DNA of 64,000 nt, taken from Flavobacterium sp. DG2-3. Lineage in GTDB: Bacteria; Bacteroidota; Bacteroidia; Flavobacteriales; Flavobacteriaceae. Location: the NCBI RefSeq assembly GCF_030730925.1, contig NZ_JAVAMB010000018.1, positions 1 to 64,000 on the forward strand, given 5' to 3'. Both the position numbers and the translations under genes were made by a program. The notes beneath the pieces were generated by a model. It saw only the letters and a program-made list of their open reading frames with translations. It was not told the DNA's origin and did not search any database. This document shows positions 8,536-16,178 of the stretch, piece by piece (position 1 is the stretch's first letter; each line of letters begins with the position of its first letter).

Positions 8536-9109
8536 TTTTTTAAAGGTGCTAAGATGCTGAGCTACTAAGATGCTGAGTATTATGCTGGCAAAGAAGTGAA
8601 GTCGCAAAGTTTTTTTAGCCACGAAGGCGCTAAGACTCTAAGTTTTTTTGTTGCATTTGGTTTAATCTCGCAAAGACGGAAAGACTCGAAGTTTTTTTTA
8701 TTTTTTAATCTCGCAAAGTCGCAAAGTTTTTTTGCCACGAAGTCGCTAAGAAGCAAAGTTTTTTATCATTTTTTGTCTTCCTGAGCGAAGTCGAAGGACA
8801 AGTAAGAAACTCTACAAAGATTGGCGATTTTGTTTGCGGAGCTACTTGCGGAGATCCTTCCTTCGTCAGGATGACAAAAACGAACAAAAACTTTGCGTCT
8901 TAGCGACTTTGCGAGCAATTTACAGCGCAACTTAAAAAACTTTGTGCCTTCGCGCCTTCGTAGCAAAAAAACTTTGAGGGAGAAAAAAAACTTAGAGTCT
9001 TTGCGACTTCGTGACAAAAAAACAACACAAAATGCTTAAATTTAGGACATTATTTTAAACAAAGTTTCAGAGAAACTAAAACCTGAAACTTGAAACCTGA
9101 AATTATAAA
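8536..9109. repeat. Composite nested repeat region between adaptor and P-type ATPase genes
   Basis: This 574 bp region holds no credible gene. The left half (8545-8765) is a run of words such as GGTGCTAAGATGCTGAG, TCGCAAAGTTTTTTT and GCCACGAAGGCGCTAAG. The right half (8885-9020) carries the same words inverted (AAAACTTTGCGTCTTAGCGAC, CTTCGTGACAAAA). Between them lies a different palindromic unit at about 8776-8876 (CTGAGCGAAGTCGAAGGA ... GGAGATCCTTCCTTCGTCAG). A third short unit, CTGAAACTTGAAACCTGAAA, is at 9083-9102 and recurs near 16028. Short open frames inside are repeat translations. Confidence 0.8.
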
Positions 9110-11110
9110 ATGATACATCAAGATAAAGAAGTAAAAAGCACTAAAAATAAAGCCAAGCCTTCCTGCTGCTGTTCGCATGACGAGCCTGTTCATTCCCATA
9201 ATGACGGTCACGATCACGAGGGGCACGATCATGAGCATAATGTCGAAGGAAGTTTCTTTAAACTGTTTCTGCCATCCATCATATCTTTCGTTTTACTGCT
9301 TATAGGAATTGGGTTTGACAATTATTTCCCGCAAGAATGGTTTTCAGGTTATGTTCGAATCGTTTGGTATGCTGTTGCGTATCTTCCGGTTGGACTTCCG
9401 GTTTTGAGAGAAGCTTATGAAAGTATTGTAAAAGGAGATGTTTTCTCAGAGTTTTTTCTAATGTGCATCGCCACAATTGGTGCTTTTGCCATTGGCGAAT
9501 ATCCTGAAGGTGTTGCGGTTATGCTGTTTTATACTATTGGAGAAACCTTTCAAGGGATGGCAGTTAACAAAGCAAAATCAAGTATTAAAAGCTTATTGGA
9601 TCAGCGTCCAGATGAGGTTCATGTTTTAGAAAATAATGTTGCAATAAAAGTCAAAGCCAAAGAGGTGAGGATTGGAGCGATTATTCAGCTTAAAGCTGGA
9701 GAAAAACTGGGTTTGGATGGTGAATTGCTGTCAGATTCTGCTTCGTTTAACACAGCGGCTTTAACGGGAGAAAGCAAACCCGATACTAAAAAGAAAGGCG
9801 AAACAGTTCTGGCAGGAATGATAAACGGAAACACGATTGCCGAAGTAAAAGTAACAACAGCTTACAATGACAGTAAATTGTCTAAAATTCTGGAATTGGT
9901 ACAGAATGCCACAACCAAAAAAGCGCCTGCTGAATTGTTTATTAGAAAGTTTGCTAAAATTTATACGCCAATTGTAGTGTATTTAGCAATTGCGATCTGT
10001 TTGATTCCGATGCTTTTTGTTGATAATTATGTTTTTAGCGATTGGTTATATCGAGCTTTGGTTTTCTTAGTTATTTCATGTCCTTGTGCATTGGTTATCA
10101 GTATTCCGCTTGGTTATTTCGGCGGAATTGGCGCTGCAAGTAAAAACGGAATCCTGTTTAAAGGCAGTAATTTTCTGGATAGTATTTCGACAATCCAAAA
10201 TGTTGTGGTAGACAAAACGGGAACCATGACAGAAGGTGTTTTTAAAGTTCAGGAAGTCATTATAAAACCTGAATTTAATAAAGAAGAGATCCTGAAACTT
10301 GTTAATGCTTTAGAAAGCAGAAGCACGCATCCTGTTGCCACAGCCATTCACAATCATGTTGGAGTAATTGATTCTTCTATTGAATTGAAAAATATTGAGG
10401 AAATATCTGGACATGGTTTAAAAGCTGTTTATAACGGAAAAGAATTGTATGTCGGGAATTTCAAACTTCTAGATAAATATTTGATTTCATACGATATTGA
10501 TCCTTCTACAATAGTTTACACCACAATTGCGATTGCTTACGATGGAAAATTCGCTGGCTATTTAACAATTGCTGATGAAATTAAGGAGGATGCCAAAGAA
10601 ACGGTTTCTAAACTCAAATCGTTAGGCGTAAAACTAACCATGTTGAGCGGCGATAAGAACAATGTGGTTCAGTTTGTGGCTGATAAACTCGGAATTACAA
10701 AAGCTTTTGGCGATTTGCTTCCAGAAGATAAAGTCAACAAAGTCAACGAAATTAAAGCCAAAAACGAAACAATTGCCTTTGTGGGCGACGGAGTAAATGA
10801 TGCGCCTGTAATTGCTTTAAGTACAGTAGGAATTGCAATGGGAGGTTTAGGAAGCGACGCAGCAATAGAAACCGCCGATGTTGTGATTCAGGACGATAAG
10901 CCAAGTAAAATTGCAATGGCAATTAATATCGGGAAACAAACTAAAAAAATTGTCTGGCAGAATATTGTTTTGGCTTTTGCCGTAAAAGCTTTCGTTTTAA
11001 TCCTTGGTGCGGGAGGACTCGCTACAATGTGGGAAGCGGTTTTTGCAGATGTTGGAGTAGCTTTATTAGCGATTTTGAATGCAGTTCGGATTCAGAGGAT
11101 GAAGTTTTAA
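9110..11110 (+). CDS. zntA: Heavy-metal P1B-type ATPase, Zn/Cd/Pb class
   Basis: 666 residues. The N terminus lacks a folded metal-binding domain and has a Cys/His tract instead (SCCCSHDEPVHSH, then GHDHEGHDHEHN, residues 18-44). The core motifs are intact: TGES at 219-222, the metal-site CPC at 324-326 in TM6, the phosphorylation site D368 in DKTGT, the STHPVA nucleotide-binding motif and GDGVNDAP. The C-terminal membrane segment contains FADVGVALLAILNAVRI. Its Asp and Asn match the conserved ZntA position (ADxGxxxxxxxNAxR), which supports Zn/Cd/Pb export from the cytosol to the periplasm. It lies downstream of the RND genes on the same strand but is separated from them by a 574 bp repeat region and may have its own promoter. 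Confidence 0.92.
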   Translation: MIHQDKEVKSTKNKAKPSCCCSHDEPVHSHNDGHDHEGHDHEHNVEGSFFKLFLPSIISFVLLLIGIGFDNYFPQEWFSGYVRIVWYAVAYLPVGLPVLREAYESIVKGDVFSEFFLMCIATIGAFAIGEYPEGVAVMLFYTIGETFQGMAVNKAKSSIKSLLDQRPDEVHVLENNVAIKVKAKEVRIGAIIQLKAGEKLGLDGELLSDSASFNTAALTGESKPDTKKKGETVLAGMINGNTIAEVKVTTAYNDSKLSKILELVQNATTKKAPAELFIRKFAKIYTPIVVYLAIAICLIPMLFVDNYVFSDWLYRALVFLVISCPCALVISIPLGYFGGIGAASKNGILFKGSNFLDSISTIQNVVVDKTGTMTEGVFKVQEVIIKPEFNKEEILKLVNALESRSTHPVATAIHNHVGVIDSSIELKNIEEISGHGLKAVYNGKELYVGNFKLLDKYLISYDIDPSTIVYTTIAIAYDGKFAGYLTIADEIKEDAKETVSKLKSLGVKLTMLSGDKNNVVQFVADKLGITKAFGDLLPEDKVNKVNEIKAKNETIAFVGDGVNDAPVIALSTVGIAMGGLGSDAAIETADVVIQDDKPSKIAMAINIGKQTKKIVWQNIVLAFAVKAFVLILGAGGLATMWEAVFADVGVALLAILNAVRIQRMKF

Positions 11111-11117
11111 TAAAGAA

Positions 11118-11190
11118 TAAATCTGCCTCATCTGCTCAATCTGCGAGCGGTAAATACTCTCACAGATTTGGCAGATCGTGCAGATAAAAA
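11118..11190. repeat. 'ATCTGC' family repeat between convergent genes
   Basis: The words AAATCTGCCTCATCTGCTCAA and CTCACAGATTTGGCAGATCG form imperfect inverted arms. The element fills the 96 bp gap between the ATPase gene and the minus-strand gene at 11207 and could act as a bidirectional transcript end. It has the same family words as 5939-6016 and 43957-44135. Confidence 0.65.
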
Positions 11191-11206
11191 ATAGATTTTC
11201 TATAAA

Positions 11207-12484
11207 TTAAATCATGGAGATTATATCTTTCCATCTATTTTCAGAATGGAAAGTTTCAAACTCTTTGTTCGATAAAAGTACTTTCTTGTTTAAATCACCG
11301 CGAAGATAATTTAGGCTCAAAAAATCTAAAGAAATGCTTCGGTATTGTTCTTCGTTTGTCAGATTGTAAATTTTAGCAAAAAGTGCTGCCGCTTCAAAGT
11401 TTTGAGCACTTGTCATTCCCCCTAAAATCATCGAGGCATTGTTGTAGTTGTCATATACTTTCTGAAATTCTTTTGTTTGGTAATATTTTTTGGCTTCAGC
11501 AATAAGATTAAAAGTATCTTCCTGATCTTTTTTATCCTTTTTTGAAGCTTCTGCAGCTGTCGCAAGTATATATTTAAAGCCATAATTTAAAGCATAGATT
11601 CTTAAGGGAAGAAGTCCGAAAGCTACTCTTCTTTTATCGGCTTCATTTTCTTTAATGATGCCTCTAAAGCCTGAAGCTTCTCCGTTTTGTGTCCAGTTTA
11701 CTTGCGTTCCGTAAAGCTGTTTATAATTTAAGTTGCATTGCACTCTATCGTACAGAAAAGCATAATTTTCCAGATCGAGTTCTTTTGTTGCTTTTAATTT
11801 TTCCATTTCGCGTAAAGCCGCTTTTTGAAAAAGAATATCCTGATCGGCATGCTGAACAAGAAGCCAGAAATTATGAGCGCCATCTTTTCCTATTTGAGAT
11901 ATTTTGGGCCAGCCCTTATTTTTCAGGATTTCTTTAGCAGCAGAAAGGTTTTTATAATCCAGTTCGTTAATCTTTTGCTGTAAAGCATTCAGCTCAGCAG
12001 GATCTGAAGTCTGAATTTTTAAATATCTGATTTTCTGATCTTCAATTCCCATTGCATTAACCTGTTTTCGAAGTTCGGGAAGTAACAGCGTCTTTTCGAA
12101 TTCCTGTTCTTTTAAACGTGCTTTTTGCGTTATTGCATTCCATTCTTCCCGATAATTTTTTCGAATGAAATCAAAATACGGATCTATTATTAATTGCTCT
12201 GCTTCAGTCCAGCCTTTATCCAAAGAAATGTTTAGATATTTAAAAGATTGTGTTTTATTTCCATCTAAAGAATACATTCCAGCCGCTTTATAGGCATTTA
12301 ACGCATCGGGTTGCTCAATTGAAAATGCTTTTTCCAGTTTCGGAATCGCTTTTTTATAGTCTTTTTGAAGATGCAGTAACGAGGCTTCTGCGATTAATGC
12401 TTCATATTCCAAATGGGTTTGTGCCTGAACAGTATAAAAACTAAATAATAGCAGTACAAACGCTTTGATATTATTTGAAATCAT
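11207..12484 (-). CDS. Secreted TPR-like helical protein, function unknown
   Basis: 425 residues with a signal peptide (about 1-21, ending VQAQ). The mature protein is mostly helical. Its first part looks like two tetratricopeptide-type helix pairs (YEALIAEASLLHLQKDYKKAIPKLEKAFSIEQPDALNAYKAAGMYSL as seen in pieces up to about residue 70). A middle helical region and a second repeat-like part at about residues 330-400 follow (AKKYYQTKEFQKVYDNYNNASMI). No catalytic motif was recognised. It is a single gene on the minus strand, likely with its own promoter; a TAATTTTG (-7 type) lies on the minus strand at 12513-12520. Confidence 0.65.
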   Translation of the reverse strand: MISNNIKAFVLLLFSFYTVQAQTHLEYEALIAEASLLHLQKDYKKAIPKLEKAFSIEQPDALNAYKAAGMYSLDGNKTQSFKYLNISLDKGWTEAEQLIIDPYFDFIRKNYREEWNAITQKARLKEQEFEKTLLLPELRKQVNAMGIEDQKIRYLKIQTSDPAELNALQQKINELDYKNLSAAKEILKNKGWPKISQIGKDGAHNFWLLVQHADQDILFQKAALREMEKLKATKELDLENYAFLYDRVQCNLNYKQLYGTQVNWTQNGEASGFRGIIKENEADKRRVAFGLLPLRIYALNYGFKYILATAAEASKKDKKDQEDTFNLIAEAKKYYQTKEFQKVYDNYNNASMILGGMTSAQNFEAAALFAKIYNLTNEEQYRSISLDFLSLNYLRGDLNKKVLLSNKEFETFHSENRWKDIISMI

Positions 12485-12579
12485 TTTCTGATGGTTTTGG
12501 AAGATGAAAATACAAAATTATATTTTTATATGTTTGATTTATAGCTCTTAAAAAACATATTCACATTCTAAAGTAGACC

Positions 12580-13230
12580 TTAAAAATGCAATTCGACTAA
12601 ATTTTCATTGTTTTCCAAAGATATTTTCACAGGATTGCTTTCTGCAGGAGTTTGTGTAGGATACCAGTTTCGGTTTGGTCTAACTAAAATCAGTAAACCA
12701 TTATCATCTCCAATAGCAGAGAAAAATTCACTGTTATCATTTTTAGAAAAGAAATGCAGTCCGTGTTCTTCAATTAATTGTTTTCCGAGTTCAAGCGGAT
12801 TTTCGTTTACAATTCCGATTTCGCTAATATTTAAAATGGATGCCGAATTAAATTCACCAACTTGTTCGTTATTAAGATCATGTCTGGCAATGAATTCTAA
12901 TAAATTTCCGTTGTTGTCGTAAAAATAAACGGCGTGTGCATTCCAGTTTTCAAAATGGGTAATAACTTTTTTATCTTCAATTAAAATCAAATCCACTTTG
13001 TTCTGGCACCATTCAATAGCTTCTTCAAGCTGGTTTTCAGGAATATTAAAGGCAAAGTGATAAATAGAATTAAACTGCGGATCTTCAACAAATTTTAGAA
13101 TAGATTCTCCAGCCTGAATGGTGACGGAGTTTTTATCATTTTCTAAAATAAATAGTTCTAAAACTTCCTGATAAAATGATTTTGTTCTGTGAATATCTTT
13201 TGTGCTGATTTGAATCTGATCTATTTTCAT
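12580..13230 (-). CDS. VOC (glyoxalase/bleomycin-resistance) superfamily protein
   Basis: 216 residues. The N-terminal half has the VOC pattern: MKIDQIQISTKDIHRTKSFYQEVLEL with a buried F/Y pair, then ILKFVE, then HFAFNIPENQLEEAIEWC, and HAVYFYDNNGNLLEFIARHD with a C-terminal metal-ligand-like Glu. The second half (about 125-216) repeats a weaker version of the fold (ILNISEIGIVNENPLELGKQLIEEHGL). Substrate is unknown; the family includes lyases, dioxygenases and resistance proteins. It is a single gene. Confidence 0.8.
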   Translation of the reverse strand: MKIDQIQISTKDIHRTKSFYQEVLELFILENDKNSVTIQAGESILKFVEDPQFNSIYHFAFNIPENQLEEAIEWCQNKVDLILIEDKKVITHFENWNAHAVYFYDNNGNLLEFIARHDLNNEQVGEFNSASILNISEIGIVNENPLELGKQLIEEHGLHFFSKNDNSEFFSAIGDDNGLLILVRPNRNWYPTQTPAESNPVKISLENNENLVELHF

Positions 13231-13370
13231 AATGGTGTTTTTTATAAAAGAAATAACTTCTCTAGAGTGATAAACAAATTTAAAAATGCCAGTTTATATT
13301 ATGAAAGCTTCGCTATTTTATGCTTCAATGAAATTATAGTAAATTACTATTTTAAAATGTATTTAGCAAT

Positions 13371-13402
13371 AAAAAATCCGTTTCAGATAAATGAAACGGA
13401 TT
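13371..13402 (-). terminator. Rho-independent terminator for the gene at 13427-13846
   Basis: Perfect arms AATCCGTTTCA (13375-13385) and TGAAACGGATT (13392-13402) enclose a 6-nt loop. An A-run at 13370-13375 reads as a T-run on the minus strand, just downstream of the stop at 13427. Confidence 0.8.
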
Positions 13403-13426
13403 CTTAAATGTTTTAAAAAGAAGGGT

Positions 13427-13846
13427 TTAAGCCATATCGATTAATCCTCTTTTTACGACATAATAATCGTTATTTTTTTCTAGCTGAAATTGCGCAACAA
13501 ATCCAGAAGGTTCGCCCATATAAGTTACGCTGACATCAAAATATCTTTTATCGTTTTCGTTTTCGTCTCCCCACATAAAATCATCCAGAATATCAAGGTT
13601 TCCAAGCCATTCTAAGTTCTTCAACCATTCTCTTCCTTCAAAGGATTCATCTTCAGCAATTTCGTGAATAAGATAATGATCACGCCAGATTACATGAATA
13701 GACTCTTCCCAATCGTCATATAAATGATCAACGCTGTTTTTAGCATTGTCTAATTCTCCTTTTTTTAAATAAGCAAAAAAATCTTCAACTGCTTTTTGGG
13801 CTTCAAGTTCGGTTGGTTTTTCTTTCCAGGTTTTAAAGGTTGCCAT
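13427..13846 (-). CDS. Small cytosolic acidic protein, function unknown
   Basis: 139 residues without a signal peptide. It is acidic and aromatic, with helical N-terminal segments (ELEAQKAVEDFFAYLKKGELDNAKNSVDHLYDDWEE in part) followed by strands (RYFDVSVTYMGEPSGFVAQFQLEKNNDYYVVKRGLIDM). The layout, helices then a curved sheet, recalls NTF2/SnoaL-like folds, but this is only an impression. A clear terminator follows on the minus strand, so it is probably monocistronic. Confidence 0.65.
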   Translation of the reverse strand: MATFKTWKEKPTELEAQKAVEDFFAYLKKGELDNAKNSVDHLYDDWEESIHVIWRDHYLIHEIAEDESFEGREWLKNLEWLGNLDILDDFMWGDENENDKRYFDVSVTYMGEPSGFVAQFQLEKNNDYYVVKRGLIDMA

Positions 13847-14082
13847 AAATTTTTAGTTTAAAATATTGATTTAGGGATGTTTAATAGCTATTTTGTTCTA
13901 TGCAAATAAACTAATTTTTTATTGATTTAGATTATATCGAGATTCTTTTGCAATCATTTTTTTTATTCCATGAAAAAACTAACTGTTGTCTAAGTGCTAA
14001 TAATTTTGAAATATTTTATTTATACGTATTTTCTTTCTTTTTGTATTTTTGCATTGAAAATGATCAGGATTTAAAATTAAAA

Positions 14083-14104
14083 AAGTTTCACTTTAGTGAA
14101 ACTT
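14083..14104 (+). promoter_or_regulatory. Palindromic operator candidate upstream of the toxin-antitoxin genes
   Basis: Perfect 9-bp arms AAGTTTCAC (14083-14091) and GTGAAACTT (14096-14104) with spacer TTTA. A TATTTTTG (TAnnTTTG) lies at 14044-14051 and a second match, TATATTTG, at 14108-14115 directly before the toxin ATG. Type II systems commonly autorepress through such palindromes; use by this HigA is inferred. Confidence 0.55.
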
Positions 14105-14116
14105 AATTATATTTGT

Positions 14117-14455
14117 ATGAAGAAACGAAGAGAAATTATATTTTTTAAAAACTATTTTGAAGAATTCTTTTTAAAACAAGGTGAGAAAGTTAAGGCAAAG
14201 ATAATCTGGACTCTACAGCTTATAGAAGAGCTAGATAAAATTCCGGAAACTTATCTTAAGCATATTGAAAGTACTGATGGATTATATGAAATAAGGGTTC
14301 AGTATGGAAGTGATATATTTCGAATATTTTGCTTTTTTGAAGAGGGTAAATTAATAGTGTTGGCAAATGGTTTTCAAAAGAAAACTCAAAAGACACCAAA
14401 GAAAGAAATTCTGAAGGCACTTAAAATTAGAGAAGAATATGAAAATGAAAAATAA
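14117..14455 (+). CDS. higB: HigB/RelE-family type II toxin
   Basis: 112 residues from the ATG at 14117. The frame can be extended to a GTG at 14096, but that codon lies in the palindromic operator, so the ATG is preferred. The RelE/HigB-like fold signature is visible: FEEFFLKQGEKVKAKIIWTLQLIEEL, then YLKHIESTDGLYEIRVQYGSDIFRIFCFFEEGKLIVLANGF with a KKTQKTPKKEI basic tail, seen here in pieces. The product would be a ribosome-dependent mRNA interferase. The antitoxin gene overlaps its 3' end by 17 nt (toxin first, as in higBA order). Confidence 0.85.
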   Translation: MKKRREIIFFKNYFEEFFLKQGEKVKAKIIWTLQLIEELDKIPETYLKHIESTDGLYEIRVQYGSDIFRIFCFFEEGKLIVLANGFQKKTQKTPKKEILKALKIREEYENEK

Positions 14456-14753
14456 TGCAGAAAGTAATATCACAAGTTTAGATCAATTTAAAGATAAGCA
14501 TTACGGAAAAATTGGTTCTAAAAAACGTGATACTCTAGAGAAAGGTTATGAAAGCTTTAAAATTGGAGCGCTCTTACTTGAGGCGAGATTACAAAAGGGT
14601 ATGACACAGGAGCAGCTTGCTGAGAAAACCGGAACCACAAAATCATATATTTCAAAAATAGAAAATAATGTAAAAGAAGTACGATTTTCAACACTTCAGA
14701 AAATTGTTGAAATTGGTTTGGGAGGTCAATTAGAATTATCAATCAAAATTTAA
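14439..14753 (+). CDS. higA: HigA-family XRE helix-turn-helix antitoxin
   Basis: 104 residues. The C-terminal two thirds form an XRE-type HTH (LLEARLQKGMTQEQLAEKTG, TTKSYISKIENNVKEVRFSTL), about residues 45-100. The N-terminal 40 residues probably contact the toxin. Translation is likely coupled to the toxin, since the start ATG (14439, or 14445) lies inside the toxin gene. It probably binds the palindrome at 14083-14104. A strong terminator follows at 14771-14800. Confidence 0.87.
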   Translation: MKMKNNAESNITSLDQFKDKHYGKIGSKKRDTLEKGYESFKIGALLLEARLQKGMTQEQLAEKTGTTKSYISKIENNVKEVRFSTLQKIVEIGLGGQLELSIKI

Positions 14754-14770
14754 TTAATAGCTAAACAAAA

Positions 14771-14800
14771 AAAGTCCGTTTCAATTAAGAAACGGACTTT
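14771..14800. terminator. Bidirectional hairpin terminator
   Basis: Perfect 12-bp arms AAAGTCCGTTTC (14771-14782) and GAAACGGACTTT (14789-14800) with loop AATTAA. An A-run stands to the left. It lies between the plus-strand antitoxin gene and the end of the minus-strand peroxidase gene, so it can serve both. Confidence 0.8.
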
Positions 14801-14845
14801 AGCGATTTGCAGATTTTTGGGGCAATTTGCAAATCATCAACTAAC

Positions 14846-15988
14846 TTATTTTGGCATTTCTGGAACCATAATTCTTCGTGTTGGAGTACTTAAAGTTTCA
14901 ATAAAGGCTAGTAAATCGCCCATTTCTTCTTTACTCAAATCTAGTTTTCTCAACATTGGATCTGATTTAGGAATCAAAGAATCTCTTGCTGTACCTAAAT
15001 ATTTCTTTTGAACAGGAGACGGATTTCCTAAATTGTACAATTCGACAACATCCAATAAAGTAGGGAAGTGGCCGTGATGCATCCAAGGTTTTGTATTTAC
15101 GACTTCGCGAAGTGTTGGTGTTCTGAATTTGCCAATATCTTTAACATCTTTGGTCACATTATAGCGTCCGAAATCTTCATTTTTGGTTCCGAATAAAGTC
15201 TGGCCATCATTATGAAACTGATTATCGCTGAAATACGGGGTATTATGACAGTTAATGCATTGCGCTTTGGTTCGAAACAAATGCATTCCTTTTACTTGCT
15301 GATCGGTATAAGCTTCAGATTTTCCGCTTACAAACTGATCAAATTTACTTTTCGGACTGTTAATAGATCTTTCGAAAGTGGCAATCGCATATTGAATTCT
15401 TTCTAAAGTCACTTTTTTATCTCCAAAAGCCGCTGTAAACAATGAATTGTAACCTTTAATTTTAGCAATCTTATCAACGGCAATCGTTAGTTTTTCATTC
15501 ATTTCCAACGGATCTTGAACAGGAAACTGCGCTTGATCTTCTAGACTCGAAGCGCGACCGTCCCAAAATAAAGAAGTGGCATAGGCTGAGTTTAGAATTG
15601 TCATCGAATTACGTTTTCCCGTTTGACGGTCGTGTCCAAATGAACGCGTTAGATTGTCCGTCCAGCCCAACTCTGGATTGTGACAAGAAGCACAGGCAAT
15701 TTGCCCGCTTCGTGACAAACGCGGATCAAAAAACAATACTTTTCCCAGACTTTCTTTTTCCTTCGAATACGGATTATAAGCAGGATAGGGAACCGCAGGA
15801 AGCACGCCAATATCTTGAAATTTAGATTTGTCGACATTTTCATGCAATTCTGCAGTGGGCCATTTTGAAGTGTCTCCGCTAGAGTACACTTTCCTCAGTT
15901 CCTGAATATCGGTATAATCAGGACCTTCAGAAGCCTTGTAAGCCGATAATCCGAGCAGGAATAAGACGGGTAAGATTAGTTTTTTCAA
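14846..15988 (-). CDS. Di-heme cytochrome-c peroxidase (CcpA/MauG family)
   Basis: The frame runs to 16039. Two c-type heme motifs, CASCH (Cys116-His120) and CINCH (Cys261-His265, counted from 16039), and GWTDN and FRTPTLREV segments identify the periplasmic di-heme peroxidase family, which reduces H2O2 or oxidises a partner with cytochrome-c electrons. No ATG exists near the 5' end. Candidate starts are TTG at 16039, inside a dispersed repeat, or TTG at 15988. I chose 15988 because it directly begins a signal peptide (KKLILPVLFLLGLSAYKA), while the upstream codons are a low-complexity KTKNKNKNK tract. It is the last gene of the sigma/FecR/SusCD strand block, 186 bp after the lipoprotein gene with a repeat in between. 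Confidence 0.88.
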   Translation of the reverse strand: MKKLILPVLFLLGLSAYKASEGPDYTDIQELRKVYSSGDTSKWPTAELHENVDKSKFQDIGVLPAVPYPAYNPYSKEKESLGKVLFFDPRLSRSGQIACASCHNPELGWTDNLTRSFGHDRQTGKRNSMTILNSAYATSLFWDGRASSLEDQAQFPVQDPLEMNEKLTIAVDKIAKIKGYNSLFTAAFGDKKVTLERIQYAIATFERSINSPKSKFDQFVSGKSEAYTDQQVKGMHLFRTKAQCINCHNTPYFSDNQFHNDGQTLFGTKNEDFGRYNVTKDVKDIGKFRTPTLREVVNTKPWMHHGHFPTLLDVVELYNLGNPSPVQKKYLGTARDSLIPKSDPMLRKLDLSKEEMGDLLAFIETLSTPTRRIMVPEMPK

Positions 15989-16027
15989 TTCTATTTTGTT
16001 TTTGTTTTTGTTTTTTGTTTTTTTTGT

Positions 16028-16178
16028 TTCAGGTTTCAAGTTTCACGTTGCTCTGCAGACGTTAGATTTGAAACTTGATACGTTCTGAGCCTCCAAAAGC
16101 TTTGTCAAAGTTTAAAACTTGGACAAAGCTCTTTTAAGTTCCGCTACTGACCACTAGAAGCTGATCACTGACCACTAA
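16028..16178. repeat. Repeat cluster between lipoprotein and peroxidase genes
   Basis: A TTTCAGGTTTCAAGTTTCA unit lies at 16028-16046, inverted relative to 9083-9102. An inverted repeat AGCTTTGTC ... GACAAAGCT is at 16098-16130, followed by CTACTGACCACT and ATCACTGACCACT words to 16178. The last two belong to the family seen complete at 41142-41272 and 42778-42921. Confidence 0.65.

Noticed and set aside
8596..9017. Several overlapping open frames on both strands
   Set aside because: They are translations of repeat DNA (SLAKSQSFFATKS-like residues), without family resemblance or coding bias, and overlap each other on both strands.
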